DNA of 64,000 nt from Streptomyces dioscori (GCF_003024195.1 NZ_KZ679038.1:186001-250000); one strand, 5' to 3'. Positions 8,699 through 17,430 are shown, counted from the first letter of the stretch. Notes: generated from the sequence alone by a model not told the origin. Numbers and translations: made by a program.

Positions 8699-10252
8699 TC
8701 AGCGGCTCCCGACCCTGCCGAGCGCCCGCAGTACGGGCGAACGGCCCGCCCGGGGCACCGTCCACAGCACCTGGCCCTGGACTCCCCACCCGGCCAGCAG
8801 GGCGTTGGCGGCCAGGAATCCGGTCGTCGCGGCGCGTTCCATGAGGGCCACGGGCAGGTCGCAGCGGATCGCGTCACCGGCGAGTGTGACCTGCGGGTGC
8901 GGGGTGGTCACGGTGGGCCGCCGGGCATGGGAACCGACCGGGAAGAGCGGGCAGTCGGACCGCCATTCGTGCCGGGCGTCCACGATCCGTGCCCCGCGTG
9001 TCTCCGGATAGACCTGGTGCAGCCGGTCGACGAGCCGGGCCTGTACGGCGTCGGGCCGCGCGTCCTCCGCAACGGCGTAGGCGTGCAGTTCCACCACCGA
9101 GCCGGCGTTACGGGACGACCATCGGGCCGCCTCGTCCTCGTAGCGGTCCAGGACACTGATGTTGTCGAGGCCGTCGTAGCCGCTGGTGCCGAGGAACGCG
9201 GCGCGGTCGGCGCGCACCGGGCGGTCGAGCCAGAGCCGCGAGACAAGGAACCGCGGTGCGGTGCGCAGGCCGGCGACGTCTTCGCGCCAGGTGGCCGTGC
9301 CCAAGTCGGGTGACGCCGCGACAAGTCCGCGCAGGGCGCCGGCGTCGAGGGCGAGCACCGCCGCCTCATGACGGTCCACGGCGGTGTCCGTCCGCACGTC
9401 CACTCCCCCGCCGTCGCGCGGCTGGACGGCGCGCACCGCCGTGCCGGTGCGGACCTGTGTCCCGAGGCTCCGGAGGTACGCGCCGAGCGGGTCCCACAGC
9501 GCCTGGGGGAAGGGAGCGGTCGGTACGTCGAAGAGCAGGCCTTCGGACGAACCGAGGAAGTAGATGTGGAACATCAGGAGGAGTTCCGCGGCGGACAGTT
9601 CGCGTGGATCGGCGAAGAAGCTGCGGGAGAACACCTCGAACGCCAGATGGTGCGCCGCTTCCGGGAAGCGGACGCTTTCGAGGAAGTGCGTCGCGCTGAC
9701 CGAGTCGAAGCGCTCGTAGACCTCGGGGACGCGGACGTCGAGGAGTGGCAGCGCGGCTCGGGCGTCCATCGCGGCGAGGTCGCGCCAGCCGAACGTGGGG
9801 CTGAGGGCGACGAAGCCGAGGGCGCTGAGCGGTGGTGTGCGCGGTACGCGGGCGAAGCTGTCGGTCAGCCCGCCGCTGTGCCGCAGCGGGTAGTCGGGCA
9901 GCGGCCGGAGTCGGTCGAGGGCCGGATCCGTTCGCCGCAGCAGTCCACGGAGGTTGTAGTACTGACGGAAGAAGGCGTGGAAGCCCCGGCTCATGGTGGC
10001 CTCGCCGCCGTCGGCCAGACGGGTTTGCCAGCCGGCTAGCCGGCCGCCGAGGGACTCCTCCCGTTCGTAGAGGGTCACGCGGGCCCCTCGTTCGGCCAAC
10101 AGGGTGGCTGCGGCGAGGCCGGCGATTCCCCCACCGATCACGGCGACACTCGGGGTGTCCGCGGAGGCGAACCGTTTCAGGCCGGGCGCGGGCATCACGA
10201 CCTCGGCCTTGCGGTCCCGGCCCCGCCGGGCTACCTGTCGCGGCTCGTTCAC
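8699..10252 (-). CDS. crtU: Carotene desaturase/methyltransferase (beta-ring to aromatic phi-ring)
   Basis: FAD-dependent CrtU-type enzyme, 517 residues. The dinucleotide-binding loop VAVIGGGIAGLAAATLLAERG is followed by EREESLGGRLAGW; the C-terminal FAD contact is VTLAGDAIRCDLPVALMERA. Enzymes of this family convert beta-ionone rings into trimethylphenyl rings, giving beta-isorenieratene and isorenieratene. GTG at 10252 overlaps the crtT stop (GTGA), so I prefer it to internal starts such as ATG before PAPGLKRF; longer upstream extension would run into crtT. It is the last gene of the SDR-crtY-crtT-crtU operon and faces the Rieske gene tail to tail. Confidence 0.9.
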   Translation of the reverse strand: MNEPRQVARRGRDRKAEVVMPAPGLKRFASADTPSVAVIGGGIAGLAAATLLAERGARVTLYEREESLGGRLAGWQTRLADGGEATMSRGFHAFFRQYYNLRGLLRRTDPALDRLRPLPDYPLRHSGGLTDSFARVPRTPPLSALGFVALSPTFGWRDLAAMDARAALPLLDVRVPEVYERFDSVSATHFLESVRFPEAAHHLAFEVFSRSFFADPRELSAAELLLMFHIYFLGSSEGLLFDVPTAPFPQALWDPLGAYLRSLGTQVRTGTAVRAVQPRDGGGVDVRTDTAVDRHEAAVLALDAGALRGLVAASPDLGTATWREDVAGLRTAPRFLVSRLWLDRPVRADRAAFLGTSGYDGLDNISVLDRYEDEAARWSSRNAGSVVELHAYAVAEDARPDAVQARLVDRLHQVYPETRGARIVDARHEWRSDCPLFPVGSHARRPTVTTPHPQVTLAGDAIRCDLPVALMERAATTGFLAANALLAGWGVQGQVLWTVPRAGRSPVLRALGRVGSR

Positions 10253-10980
10253 CGTGCGTACTCCGTAGTGGCCGCCGGGCCCTCCTGGGCAAGGAAGGTG
10301 TGCACGATCCCGGTCTGCCAGCCGGCGACGGGCAGGGCGCGCACGGCCGAGAATCCGGTGCCTCGCAGTCGGTCGCCGAACTCGGGGACGGTGTCGAAGT
10401 CGAGAACGCTTCGCCACAGGTGGCGGTACAGGTCGCGGTCACCGCTGACAGTCCCCGCGGGCATGATCACGCCGCGGCAGACCGCCGTCCACAGGGCGCG
10501 GTGGACCGCGGAACCGCTGAGGCTGTACTCGTGGACGGCGAGCCGTCCGCCCGGACGCAGCAGACTCCGAACGGTCTTGAGAACGGCGTCCGCGTCCGTG
10601 ACGTTGCGGAGCAGATAGGCGGCGAACACCGCGTCGTATGGCCCCTCGTCCGCGGCGGCCAGCGCCTCGGCTGTCATGTGCTGGAAGCGCACGCGGTCGG
10701 GCCAGGGTTTGGACTGTGCGCGAGCCAGCATGCCGGACGACGCGTCGACGGCCGTGATCCGGGCGCGGGGAGCGGCCCGGAGAAGGGCCCGGGTGGAGGC
10801 TCCCGTTCCGCACCCCAGGTCGAGCACGTGCAGACCCGCGCCGTCCCGGGGCAGCCGGAGCCGTCGCGCCGAACGCAGAAGATCGGTGCGGTATCCCGGG
10901 TTGAGGCCGGTGAGGCGGTCGTAGCTGTGCGAAGCGTGGTCGAAGGCGAGTGCCAGGTCGTGGTCACGCAGGAGGGTCAT
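10249..10980 (-). CDS. crtT: Class I SAM-dependent methyltransferase of the carotenoid cluster
   Basis: A 243-residue methyltransferase with motif I LHVLDLGCGTGASTRALL (about residues 50-67), acidic residue in ITAVDASSGML, and LLRPGGRLAVHEYSL, as in UbiE-like enzymes. It occupies the crtT position of the S. griseus isorenieratene cluster. The acceptor is not evident: the ring methyl transfer is normally attributed to CrtU, so CrtT may act on a quinone-like or modified carotenoid substrate. It overlaps crtY by ATGA at its start and crtU by GTGA at its end, so all three are likely coupled. Confidence 0.85.
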   Translation of the reverse strand: MTLLRDHDLALAFDHASHSYDRLTGLNPGYRTDLLRSARRLRLPRDGAGLHVLDLGCGTGASTRALLRAAPRARITAVDASSGMLARAQSKPWPDRVRFQHMTAEALAAADEGPYDAVFAAYLLRNVTDADAVLKTVRSLLRPGGRLAVHEYSLSGSAVHRALWTAVCRGVIMPAGTVSGDRDLYRHLWRSVLDFDTVPEFGDRLRGTGFSAVRALPVAGWQTGIVHTFLAQEGPAATTEYAR

Positions 10981-12224
10981 CGGTGGCTCTCTTTGATGTG
11001 TGGGACTGGGTGGGTTCGGCGCCGCAGGAAGGGGAGTTCGACGGTCGTCCGGAGCATGGGGCCCACGGGAGTGCGCAGTCCGATGCCCCACTCCTCCCAG
11101 GGTGAGGTGCGCCCGTCCAGGAAACGCAGCAGCCGCTCCGGCGGAACGTGGCGGAACAGGCCGGTGAAGAAGGCGGGGCCGTCGATCCGGCCGGTGTCCA
11201 GGGCCCGCAGCAGGATCGCGTCCATGGCGAGTACGCGCCGCGCGTGCGGTCGGGGCGCGACCGCACGGCCGTCCCGCAGGGCGGCGGCGATGGCCCGGCT
11301 CTGCCGCTGCACAGCGGCGAAGGTGTAACCGGTCGCCGGGCGGGTGGCGCCACCGGCCGTCCCGATCCGGGAGACGGCTGTGCCGATCCGGCGCGGGAAG
11401 CGCGCGTCGGTCATGGGGATCACCCCCTGCTCCGCCCTCTCGACGGTGAACGCACCGAGCTTGAGGATCTCCCGGCTGTAGTGCCCCAACGCCGACTCGT
11501 ACGCCGCACGGGTCAGCGGGGTCCGGGAGAACTCGGTGTACTCGACGAGCGCACGGTCCGGCGCGAGCGGCAGTACGTATCCGAAGGCGAGGCCGTGGCG
11601 CGGCTGTGGCACCCGGAAGTCCATCAGGTCCGCGACCGCCGGATCGAACCGGTCCGTGTCCGTGTGCACGAACCAGCCGCGGAAGTGCTGCAGCAGTTGT
11701 GTCCGGGCCGGCGGCAGGGCCCGCAGGGGCCGGGAGTCGAACACATGGCGGGCATGGAGTGTCAGAGAGCTGCCGTCGGGGGCCGTGCACCTGACTTCCG
11801 CTCCCCCAGGGGTGTCGCGCACCGTGTCCGCCGTGGCGCGCACGATGCGCGCACCGGGCGACCCGGCGATCCTGGAGTGCGCCCATCGCTCGAAGTCCGT
11901 GGAACGGAGCATGCGGTAGCGCAGCGGGGAGGGATCCACGGTGATCACGCCCCCGTCGGCGCCGTGAATACGAAGCCTCGACCAGGAGGCGGCCAGCGCC
12001 TCGTCGAGTTCACCGGTGTCCGCGTCCCAGTAGCACCAGGTCCGCTCGGGCGCTCGCAGCGGACCGTCCGGCGCTTCCACCAGGGTCACGGTCATGGATT
12101 CGGCCGTCACCAGGCGCTGCGCGAGGCTGAGTCCGGACGCGCCGCCGCCCACGATGATCACGTCGGACAGCTCGTCCGGAACGTCCGGAACGTCCGGAGC
12201 CGGAACGTCGGAGCGCCGGGTCAC
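10977..12224 (-). CDS. crtY: Lycopene beta-cyclase
   Basis: FAD-dependent cyclase of the CrtY/CrtL family, 415 residues. It starts DVIIVGGGASGLSLAQRL, has the family block IPMTDARFPRRIG near residue 265 and AGGATRPATGYTF near 290, both diagnostic of lycopene cyclases. It should form beta-ionone rings at both ends of lycopene, the substrate for CrtU. The GTG start lies inside the stop of the upstream SDR gene (GTGA overlap), and the gene overlaps crtT downstream. A PDVPDVPDE repeat near the N-terminus comes from a short tandem DNA repeat. Confidence 0.93.
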   Translation of the reverse strand: MTRRSDVPAPDVPDVPDELSDVIIVGGGASGLSLAQRLVTAESMTVTLVEAPDGPLRAPERTWCYWDADTGELDEALAASWSRLRIHGADGGVITVDPSPLRYRMLRSTDFERWAHSRIAGSPGARIVRATADTVRDTPGGAEVRCTAPDGSSLTLHARHVFDSRPLRALPPARTQLLQHFRGWFVHTDTDRFDPAVADLMDFRVPQPRHGLAFGYVLPLAPDRALVEYTEFSRTPLTRAAYESALGHYSREILKLGAFTVERAEQGVIPMTDARFPRRIGTAVSRIGTAGGATRPATGYTFAAVQRQSRAIAAALRDGRAVAPRPHARRVLAMDAILLRALDTGRIDGPAFFTGLFRHVPPERLLRFLDGRTSPWEEWGIGLRTPVGPMLRTTVELPFLRRRTHPVPHIKESHR

Positions 12225-12931
12225 CGGGCGCGCCGTTCGACGAGCGGTGTTCCGTCAGGAGCCGTGCGCAGCAGCTCGGCGTCGGCCGCCATCGCCTCCG
12301 CGACAGCTCTGACGACGTCACGCGGATCGCCTCCCGCGGGCAGCGGCGGGGGCGTGCCCACGACGGCACGGTCGGCGAAGCCCGTGTCCAGGTGTCCGGG
12401 CCGGACCTCCAGGACCCGGATGCCCGCGGTACGCGCCTCGCGGCGCACGGCGCCGAGCCAGGCACTCAGCGCGGCCTTCGAAGCGCTGTAGTCGGCCATT
12501 CCCGCCTGCGGGCGCTCGGCGACCACACCGGTGAACGCGACGATCATGGAGCCGGGTTGCATGATGGCGAGGGCGGCACGGAAGAAGGCCGCGGGGGCGA
12601 GGACGTTGACCGCCATCACATGCTCGGCGACCTCGTCACCGACCACCGCCGCTTCTCCGAAGGCGACCGTCCCGAAGACGGTCACCACGGCGTCCAGCCC
12701 GCCCAGGGCGTCCACGGCGCAGGCCACGGCGCGGGCGCAGGAATCGGGGGCGTACGCGTCGAACAGGACGGTCGGAGCGCCCTGGCAGTCCTCGGCGGCG
12801 CGGGCGAGGCGGGCTCGGTCCCGTCCTGCGAGGGCCGGGCGCGCACCGCGGCCCACGAGCTCCGCGGTGAGCGCGCCGCCGAGGACACCGGTGGCTCCGG
12901 CCACCAGCACCCGCGCGCCGTTGATTTCCAC
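12221..12931 (-). CDS. Short-chain dehydrogenase/reductase leading the crtYTU operon
   Basis: A 236-residue Rossmann-fold protein: VLVAGATGVLGGAL is a variant TGxxxGxG loop with TGVLGG, followed by an NxxG-region TVFGTVAFGEA and the catalytic YSASK (Y-x-x-x-K) in MADYSASKAALSAW. GTG 12931 is chosen because GGGAGAAG is 6-7 bases upstream; a longer frame to 12967 lacks a ribosome site. It is first in the operon, directly overlapping crtY. SDRs are not part of the textbook isorenieratene route, so it may modify the carotenoid end product or its oxidised derivatives; substrate unknown. Confidence 0.85.
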   Translation of the reverse strand: MEINGARVLVAGATGVLGGALTAELVGRGARPALAGRDRARLARAAEDCQGAPTVLFDAYAPDSCARAVACAVDALGGLDAVVTVFGTVAFGEAAVVGDEVAEHVMAVNVLAPAAFFRAALAIMQPGSMIVAFTGVVAERPQAGMADYSASKAALSAWLGAVRREARTAGIRVLEVRPGHLDTGFADRAVVGTPPPLPAGGDPRDVVRAVAEAMAADAELLRTAPDGTPLVERRAR

Positions 12932-13084
12932 GTCTCTTCTCCCGATCACGAGGCAGGCAGGCCGCACCCCCTCTCACACCAGTGGTTCCGTGCGCCGGCG
13001 GCCCATGGATGCGCCGGACAAGGATCAATCGAAGTCAACCGCAAACGATGTCGCTCGGCGCGTCGCCCCGCACGAGTGGCGGCA

Positions 13085-13762
13085 TCACTGCTGTGTCTGT
13101 TTTCGTCCCGGATCCTCCCCCAGCCCGGCGTTCCGTGCGCGGGCCACCGCCTCGGCCCGGTCGCGGACGCTGAGCTTGGTGAAGATGTGCGAGATGTGGT
13201 TGCGGACCGTCTTCTCCGCGAGGAACAGGCTCCGTGCGATCCGTTGGTTGTTGTGCCCCCGGGCCAGCAGGTCCAGCAGGTCCAGCAGGTCCAGGATCTC
13301 CCGCTCCCGGTCGGTCAGTTCGGGGAAGGCGCAGGGGGCGGCCGGTCCTGCGGGCCGGGTGAGGAAGGCCGTGAGCCGGTCGGCGACACTTCCGCTGAAC
13401 ACGGCACCGCCCATGGCCACCGTCCGGACCGCGTACAGGATCTCCGAGCGGCCCGCCAGTTTCACCAGATAGCCACGGGCCCCGGCTTTGAGAGCCGCCA
13501 GGACGGTGGGGTCGTCCTCGGACATGGACAGCACGAGGACCGGCACTCCGGGCAGTCGGCGGATGGCGTCGAGGCCGCTCATGTCGGGCAGTCCGAGGTC
13601 CATCACCACGAGATCGGGACGCAGTTCGGTGGCGAGCCGGATTCCCTCCTCACCGGTGGCGGCCGTGGCGACCACGTCGATGTCGTCGGTGGCGGACAGG
13701 GCCGCGGTGATGCCGTCCAGAAAGACCGGGTGGTCGTCACAGAGCACGACGCGCAGGGCCAT
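13085..13762 (-). CDS. NarL/FixJ-type response regulator with a lengthened HTH helix
   Basis: Receiver domain residues 1-120 with acidic pocket CDD, phosphorylated Asp55 in VVMDLGLPD and Lys101 in YLVKLAG; LuxR-type HTH from residue 149 (LTDREREIL ... EKTVRNHISHIFTKL). The helix after DREREI contains DLL three times because of a 9-base repeat at 13265-13291, so it is six residues longer than the usual REREVLxLxAxG spacing. It is cotranscribed downstream of the histidine kinase, with a 14-base gap, so it is the cognate regulator. The target is unknown; whether the adjacent carotenoid operons are controlled is only a positional guess. Confidence 0.88.
   Translation of the reverse strand: MALRVVLCDDHPVFLDGITAALSATDDIDVVATAATGEEGIRLATELRPDLVVMDLGLPDMSGLDAIRRLPGVPVLVLSMSEDDPTVLAALKAGARGYLVKLAGRSEILYAVRTVAMGGAVFSGSVADRLTAFLTRPAGPAAPCAFPELTDREREILDLLDLLDLLARGHNNQRIARSLFLAEKTVRNHISHIFTKLSVRDRAEAVARARNAGLGEDPGRKQTQQ
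13265..13291 (-). repeat. Three copies of a 9-base repeat in the regulator's HTH
   Basis: CAGCAGGTC (plus strand) occurs three times in perfect tandem, encoding Asp-Leu-Leu units in the first HTH helix. Relatives would have one unit. Confidence 0.8.
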
Positions 13763-13776
13763 CGCCGTACCGCCGC

Positions 13777-16008
13777 TCAGTCCAGTGTGCGGGGCAGTCG
13801 GGCGTACACCCGGGTGCCCCGCACCCCGTCGTCGCGGGCCCCGGTCGTCAGCGCGCCGCCGATCTCCTCGGCCCGCTGGGCCATGGACCCCAGCCCGACA
13901 CCGCCGGACCGTCTGCCGTCCCCGGCGACGTCCCTGGTCCCGTCCCGGATCCCGTACCCGACACCGATGCCGACGCCGATGCCGATGCCGTCGTCCACGA
14001 TCTCCAGGACCAGGTGCTGGTCGTCCACCGCAAGGCTCAGCACGGCGGTGGACGCCCGGGCGTGCTTGACGACGTTCGTCAGCGTCTCCGCGGCGATGCG
14101 GTAGGCGGCGACCTCGCAGGCCGCCGCGAGCCCCGGCACCACGTCCGGAATACGGGCCTCGACGCGCAGCGCCGGGTGCGCGGCCCGCAGCGTCAACCGT
14201 CGCAGTGCCTCCGGCAGTCCGTGCTCGTCCAGATCCGGTGGTCTGAGCCCGTCCACCAGCCGGCGCACCTCCGTGATGCTGTGCAGGGTGTCGGCGCCCG
14301 CGTCCCGCAGCAGGCCCCTGATCTGCTCCTCGCCCGCCGAACCGACCTGTTCGGCCGCTGTCTCCAGCCGAAGCCGTACACCTGCCAGGGTGGGGCCGAG
14401 CCCGTCGTGCAGATCACGGCGGATCCTGCGGCGCTCCTCCTCCCTGGAGGCCACCACACGCTCCCGGCTGGCGCGCAGTTCCTCGCGCAGACCGAGACCC
14501 TGGACGAGTGGCGCCAACTGGCCGCCCACCACATCGAGTACGGCCGCGTCATGGGTGTCGAGGCGGCGCTGCCCCGGCCGCAGCAGCACGCCCAGCCGGC
14601 CCACGGTCTCGCCCTGGTGGGACAGTTCGACGACGTGGTGCGGCGCGGCCTCGTCCGGGTCGAAGGGAACGCCCGCGCGCGCCAGTTCCGTGTCCCCGTG
14701 CCGGGTGTGGGCCCACAGCACGGCACCCGGCATGCCCAGCCGGGTCACGACGGTGTCGCACACCGTCCGGGCGACCTCGTCGGCGGGCATGCGGCGGGCC
14801 AGACCGTCGGAGAGGGCGTGCAGCATCTCGTACGGTTTCGCGCGGCGGCCGTAGAAGAGCAGGTCCACGATGCGCAGCAGGAGAGTGGCCGCGGGGCGCA
14901 GGGCGAGGGCGGCGAGGGCGGAGGCCAGCGCGGCATCGGTGACCTGGGATCTGCCGGGCAGCGTCGAGAGGATCTCGTAGAGCCCGCGGTAGCAGTAGAA
15001 GAGCCCGAGGACCAGCGCGAGGGCGACGAGCGCGGGGCGCAGGACGCGGTCGAGCGCGGTCAGGTCGTGCGGTACCACAGCGGTCACGGTGCCGAGGGCG
15101 AGCGCGGCGGAGGCCGGACCCAGCATCAGCAGGTACATCCAGTGGGGCGGGTCGCCGCCCTGGCCGAACTCCTGGGCCTTGTCGGCGATCTGGACGCCCC
15201 AGTAGACGCCGTAGCAGACGGTCATGACCGCGAGCTGGCGACGGGCCAGACCGCCGGCCCGCCACATCCGCCACCCCAGATCGGCCAGCACGGCGACGGC
15301 GAAGAGCCGCGGCATCCAGATCACCGGCTCGGTGATCGCCTCCCACCACGGCAGATGACGTGCCACGGTCGCGTTGGACCACGCCGCGTCGCGCGAACGC
15401 AGCCCGTACCAGGCGATGGGTGCGAGGTAGAGCGCGTACACGCCTGCCATCGCGGTCACGGCGAAGCGCCAGCCGCGCGCGGGTCCGACACCGGCCGGGA
15501 ACCACAGGGGCAGCACGGCGAGGGTTCCGTGCAGGCCGAGGACGGCGACTCCCATGATCAGCCGCTGCCAACCGATGTGGAGGTGCCCGCCCACCCCGTC
15601 GAGGCCGCCGAGTCCGGGAGACGTCCGCTGCAGCATCACCGCGACGGTGAACAGGCCCGTGGCCGCGGAGACCGCGAACAGGCACCGCGCCAGGGGAGCG
15701 AGCGTGTCCGAACGACGTAGCACCACAAGACCGGAGGCGAGGAAGCAGCAGGCCAGGGCGAGATTGCGGCCGACTCTCCACTCCTTGTGGGCGAACTGAC
15801 CGAGGTCGCCCGTCGTCGCGATCAGCACGAGTGCGGCGGCGACGAGCGCGACGCAGACGCCCAGCGCGCAGCGGTCGACGAGGGGGCCACGGGCGGCGAG
15901 CGCCGGGGCAGGCCGCAGTGGCGCGGGGGCGGGCCGAACGTCCTCGTCCGGTGGGGCGGGTGGGCCGCCCGGAGAATGTGATGACACTCCGTAGTCATGC
16001 CTACGCAC
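13777..16008 (-). CDS. Membrane sensor histidine kinase (HisKA_3 type)
   Basis: About 743 residues. The N-terminal half has about ten hydrophobic segments between residues 40 and 390 (for example VCVALVAAALVLIATTG), giving a multi-spanning sensor. A GAF-like linker follows. The dimerisation helix RRDLHDGLGP holds the phosphorylated His near residue 533; the ATPase has an N-box NVVKHARAS near 644 and glycine loops DDGIGIG and GGVGLGSM. The G1 loop is stretched by an IGVG repeat from short tandem DNA. GTG 16008 is my preferred start; GTG 15987 is possible. It is cotranscribed with the response regulator at 13085. The signal is unknown. Confidence 0.85.
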   Translation of the reverse strand: MRRHDYGVSSHSPGGPPAPPDEDVRPAPAPLRPAPALAARGPLVDRCALGVCVALVAAALVLIATTGDLGQFAHKEWRVGRNLALACCFLASGLVVLRRSDTLAPLARCLFAVSAATGLFTVAVMLQRTSPGLGGLDGVGGHLHIGWQRLIMGVAVLGLHGTLAVLPLWFPAGVGPARGWRFAVTAMAGVYALYLAPIAWYGLRSRDAAWSNATVARHLPWWEAITEPVIWMPRLFAVAVLADLGWRMWRAGGLARRQLAVMTVCYGVYWGVQIADKAQEFGQGGDPPHWMYLLMLGPASAALALGTVTAVVPHDLTALDRVLRPALVALALVLGLFYCYRGLYEILSTLPGRSQVTDAALASALAALALRPAATLLLRIVDLLFYGRRAKPYEMLHALSDGLARRMPADEVARTVCDTVVTRLGMPGAVLWAHTRHGDTELARAGVPFDPDEAAPHHVVELSHQGETVGRLGVLLRPGQRRLDTHDAAVLDVVGGQLAPLVQGLGLREELRASRERVVASREEERRRIRRDLHDGLGPTLAGVRLRLETAAEQVGSAGEEQIRGLLRDAGADTLHSITEVRRLVDGLRPPDLDEHGLPEALRRLTLRAAHPALRVEARIPDVVPGLAAACEVAAYRIAAETLTNVVKHARASTAVLSLAVDDQHLVLEIVDDGIGIGVGIGVGYGIRDGTRDVAGDGRRSGGVGLGSMAQRAEEIGGALTTGARDDGVRGTRVYARLPRTLD

Positions 16009-16197
16009 AGCTACCGGTAATCCACCCTCACGGTGCTTGCGGGAGCGCCGGGAGGGCGCGCACGACCGGGACCGGGCGCCGGGCGACATCGGGGCGCCGG
16101 GCTCAGGCGCCCGGGACAGCGGGCGCAGCACCGTGGATCACGAAGCACCCACGGCGCCCGCCACCGCAGGAGCGCCCCCTACCGGCCGGAGGCCACC

Positions 16198-16833
16198 ATG
16201 CCCACGCTGTACACGCCCTTCCGGGGCACCTACGGAATCGTCCGCGGTTTCACCGGCAGTGACTACCGCCGGCACCACACGGGGATCGACTACCGCACCC
16301 CGCACGGCACCCCGATCCTCGCCTCGGCGGCCGGCACGGTGGTCAAGTCGGTGGATCTCACCTATTCCTACGGCCGCTTCATCGTCGTCGCCCACGCCGA
16401 CAGGACGTTCACGGTCTACGCGCACCTCTCCCTGCGCCAGGCCGCACTGGGGGCCCGGGTCGTGGCGGGCCAGCGGATCGGCCTGTCCGGGAACACCGGC
16501 AACTCCTCCGGCCCCCACCTCCACTTCGAGGTACGCAGGGGGCGCAACAGCTCGGGCGCCTCGGTGAACCCGCGGCCGCTGCTGCGGGGCAACCCGCCGG
16601 TGGCCACGGCGCTCGCCGAACTGCCGGAGACGGCCGCGACGGCCGACCTCACCGAACCGACCGGCCTGATCGACCTGGCCGACCTGGCCGACCTGGTGGA
16701 TGAGCCCGACACGGCCGAGGCGGCCGGTGACGTGCCCGCCGCCGGTCCCTGCGGCAGCACGGGAAGCGACATCGAGGAGGAGGAGCAGGCGGCGCAGGAA
16801 CAGGCGGCGGAGGCGGAGGGGACGCTGCCGTAG
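16198..16833 (+). CDS. M23 (LytM) peptidase-like protein without a signal peptide
   Basis: A 211-residue protein. Residues 1-130 are a LytM domain with the zinc motifs HHTGID (HxxxD), VYAHLS (HxH-type position) and SGPHLHFEV. The family normally cleaves Gly or D-Ala bonds in peptidoglycan outside the cell. Here the catalytic domain begins at residue 5, with no export signal, after a clean GGAGG and ATG 16198; upstream in-frame sequence contains no signal peptide either. The last 80 residues are acidic and repetitive (ADLADLADLVDEP, EEEEQAAQEQAAEAE). The protein is therefore either cytoplasmic, released by lysis, or secreted non-classically. It sits between a kinase and an Lrp gene, with no clear operon. 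Confidence 0.8.
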   Translation: MPTLYTPFRGTYGIVRGFTGSDYRRHHTGIDYRTPHGTPILASAAGTVVKSVDLTYSYGRFIVVAHADRTFTVYAHLSLRQAALGARVVAGQRIGLSGNTGNSSGPHLHFEVRRGRNSSGASVNPRPLLRGNPPVATALAELPETAATADLTEPTGLIDLADLADLVDEPDTAEAAGDVPAAGPCGSTGSDIEEEEQAAQEQAAEAEGTLP

Positions 16834-16871
16834 CCGCGCGGCCGTCGGCCGACCTGTCGACGGCCGACCCG

Positions 16872-16898
16872 CCGGGGGCCCCGCCTCGGGGCCCCCGG
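16872..16898. terminator. Bidirectional hairpin terminator
   Basis: An 11-base perfect stem (CCGGGGGCCCC / GGGGCCCCCGG) with a 5-base loop lies between the ends of the convergent LytM and Lrp genes. No U-tract follows, as is common in Streptomyces. Confidence 0.75.
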
Positions 16899-16915
16899 CC
16901 CGCGTCCGAACCGCT

Positions 16916-17374
16916 TCAGCCGACGGATTTGATCGTCTTCATCGTGAGATGGGAGGTGAAGCGCAGGACGCCGGGAAGCCCGGCGAGCTTGCCGGTGAGG
17001 AACGCCTCGCAGGCGGCGTGGTCGGCGACGGCGGCGCGGATGAAGTAGTCGGGCCGGCCGTACATACGGCGGAACTCGATGACCTCCTCGTACGACGCGA
17101 CGGTTTTTTCGAAGTCCTCGAAGCTCTTGCGGTCGTTGGCGTAGATCTCGACGTCGATCAGGACCTCCAGGCCGCGGCCGAGGGTGGCGGGATCGATCAG
17201 GGCCCGGTATCCGGTGATGACACCGGCCTCCTCCAGACGCCTGACGCGGCGCAGGCACGGCGGCGGGGTGAGACCGACCCGCTTGGCGAGCTCGACGTTG
17301 GTCAGGCGGCCGTCTTCACGCAGGTGAAACAGAATTTCACGGTCTGTCGAATCGAGTACCACTTCATTGCTCAC
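16916..17374 (-). CDS. Lrp/AsnC-family regulator
   Basis: A 152-residue regulator: N-terminal HTH from STDREILFHLREDGRLTNVELAKRVGLTPPPCLRRVRRLEE, then the RAM ligand-binding domain (ITGYRALIDPATLGRGLEVLIDV ... YGRPDYFIRAAVADHAACEAFL). Such proteins sense amino acids. It is divergent from azlC with only 62 bases between, so it most likely controls branched-chain amino-acid export. The GTG start has no Shine-Dalgarno but lies 6 bases after TAGGGT, which fits a leaderless transcript. Confidence 0.9.
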   Translation of the reverse strand: MSNEVVLDSTDREILFHLREDGRLTNVELAKRVGLTPPPCLRRVRRLEEAGVITGYRALIDPATLGRGLEVLIDVEIYANDRKSFEDFEKTVASYEEVIEFRRMYGRPDYFIRAAVADHAACEAFLTGKLAGLPGVLRFTSHLTMKTIKSVG

Positions 17375-17424
17375 TCTGCGACCCTACAGCCATGATACGC
17401 AACCAAATAAGGTCACTTCTTGCC

Positions 17425-17430
17425 TAAAAT
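17425..17430 (+). promoter_or_regulatory. -10 element of a leaderless azlC transcript
   Basis: TAAAAT lies exactly 6 bases before the azlC ATG at 17437, where transcription would be expected to begin, and no ribosome-binding site is present. No good -35 hexamer was seen. Confidence 0.55.

Noticed and set aside
12392..14104. 570-codon open frame on the plus strand across the SDR and response-regulator genes
   Set aside because: It is antisense to two clear genes, is rich in His, Gly, Gln and Arg as expected of a GC-rich shadow frame, and has no family pattern.
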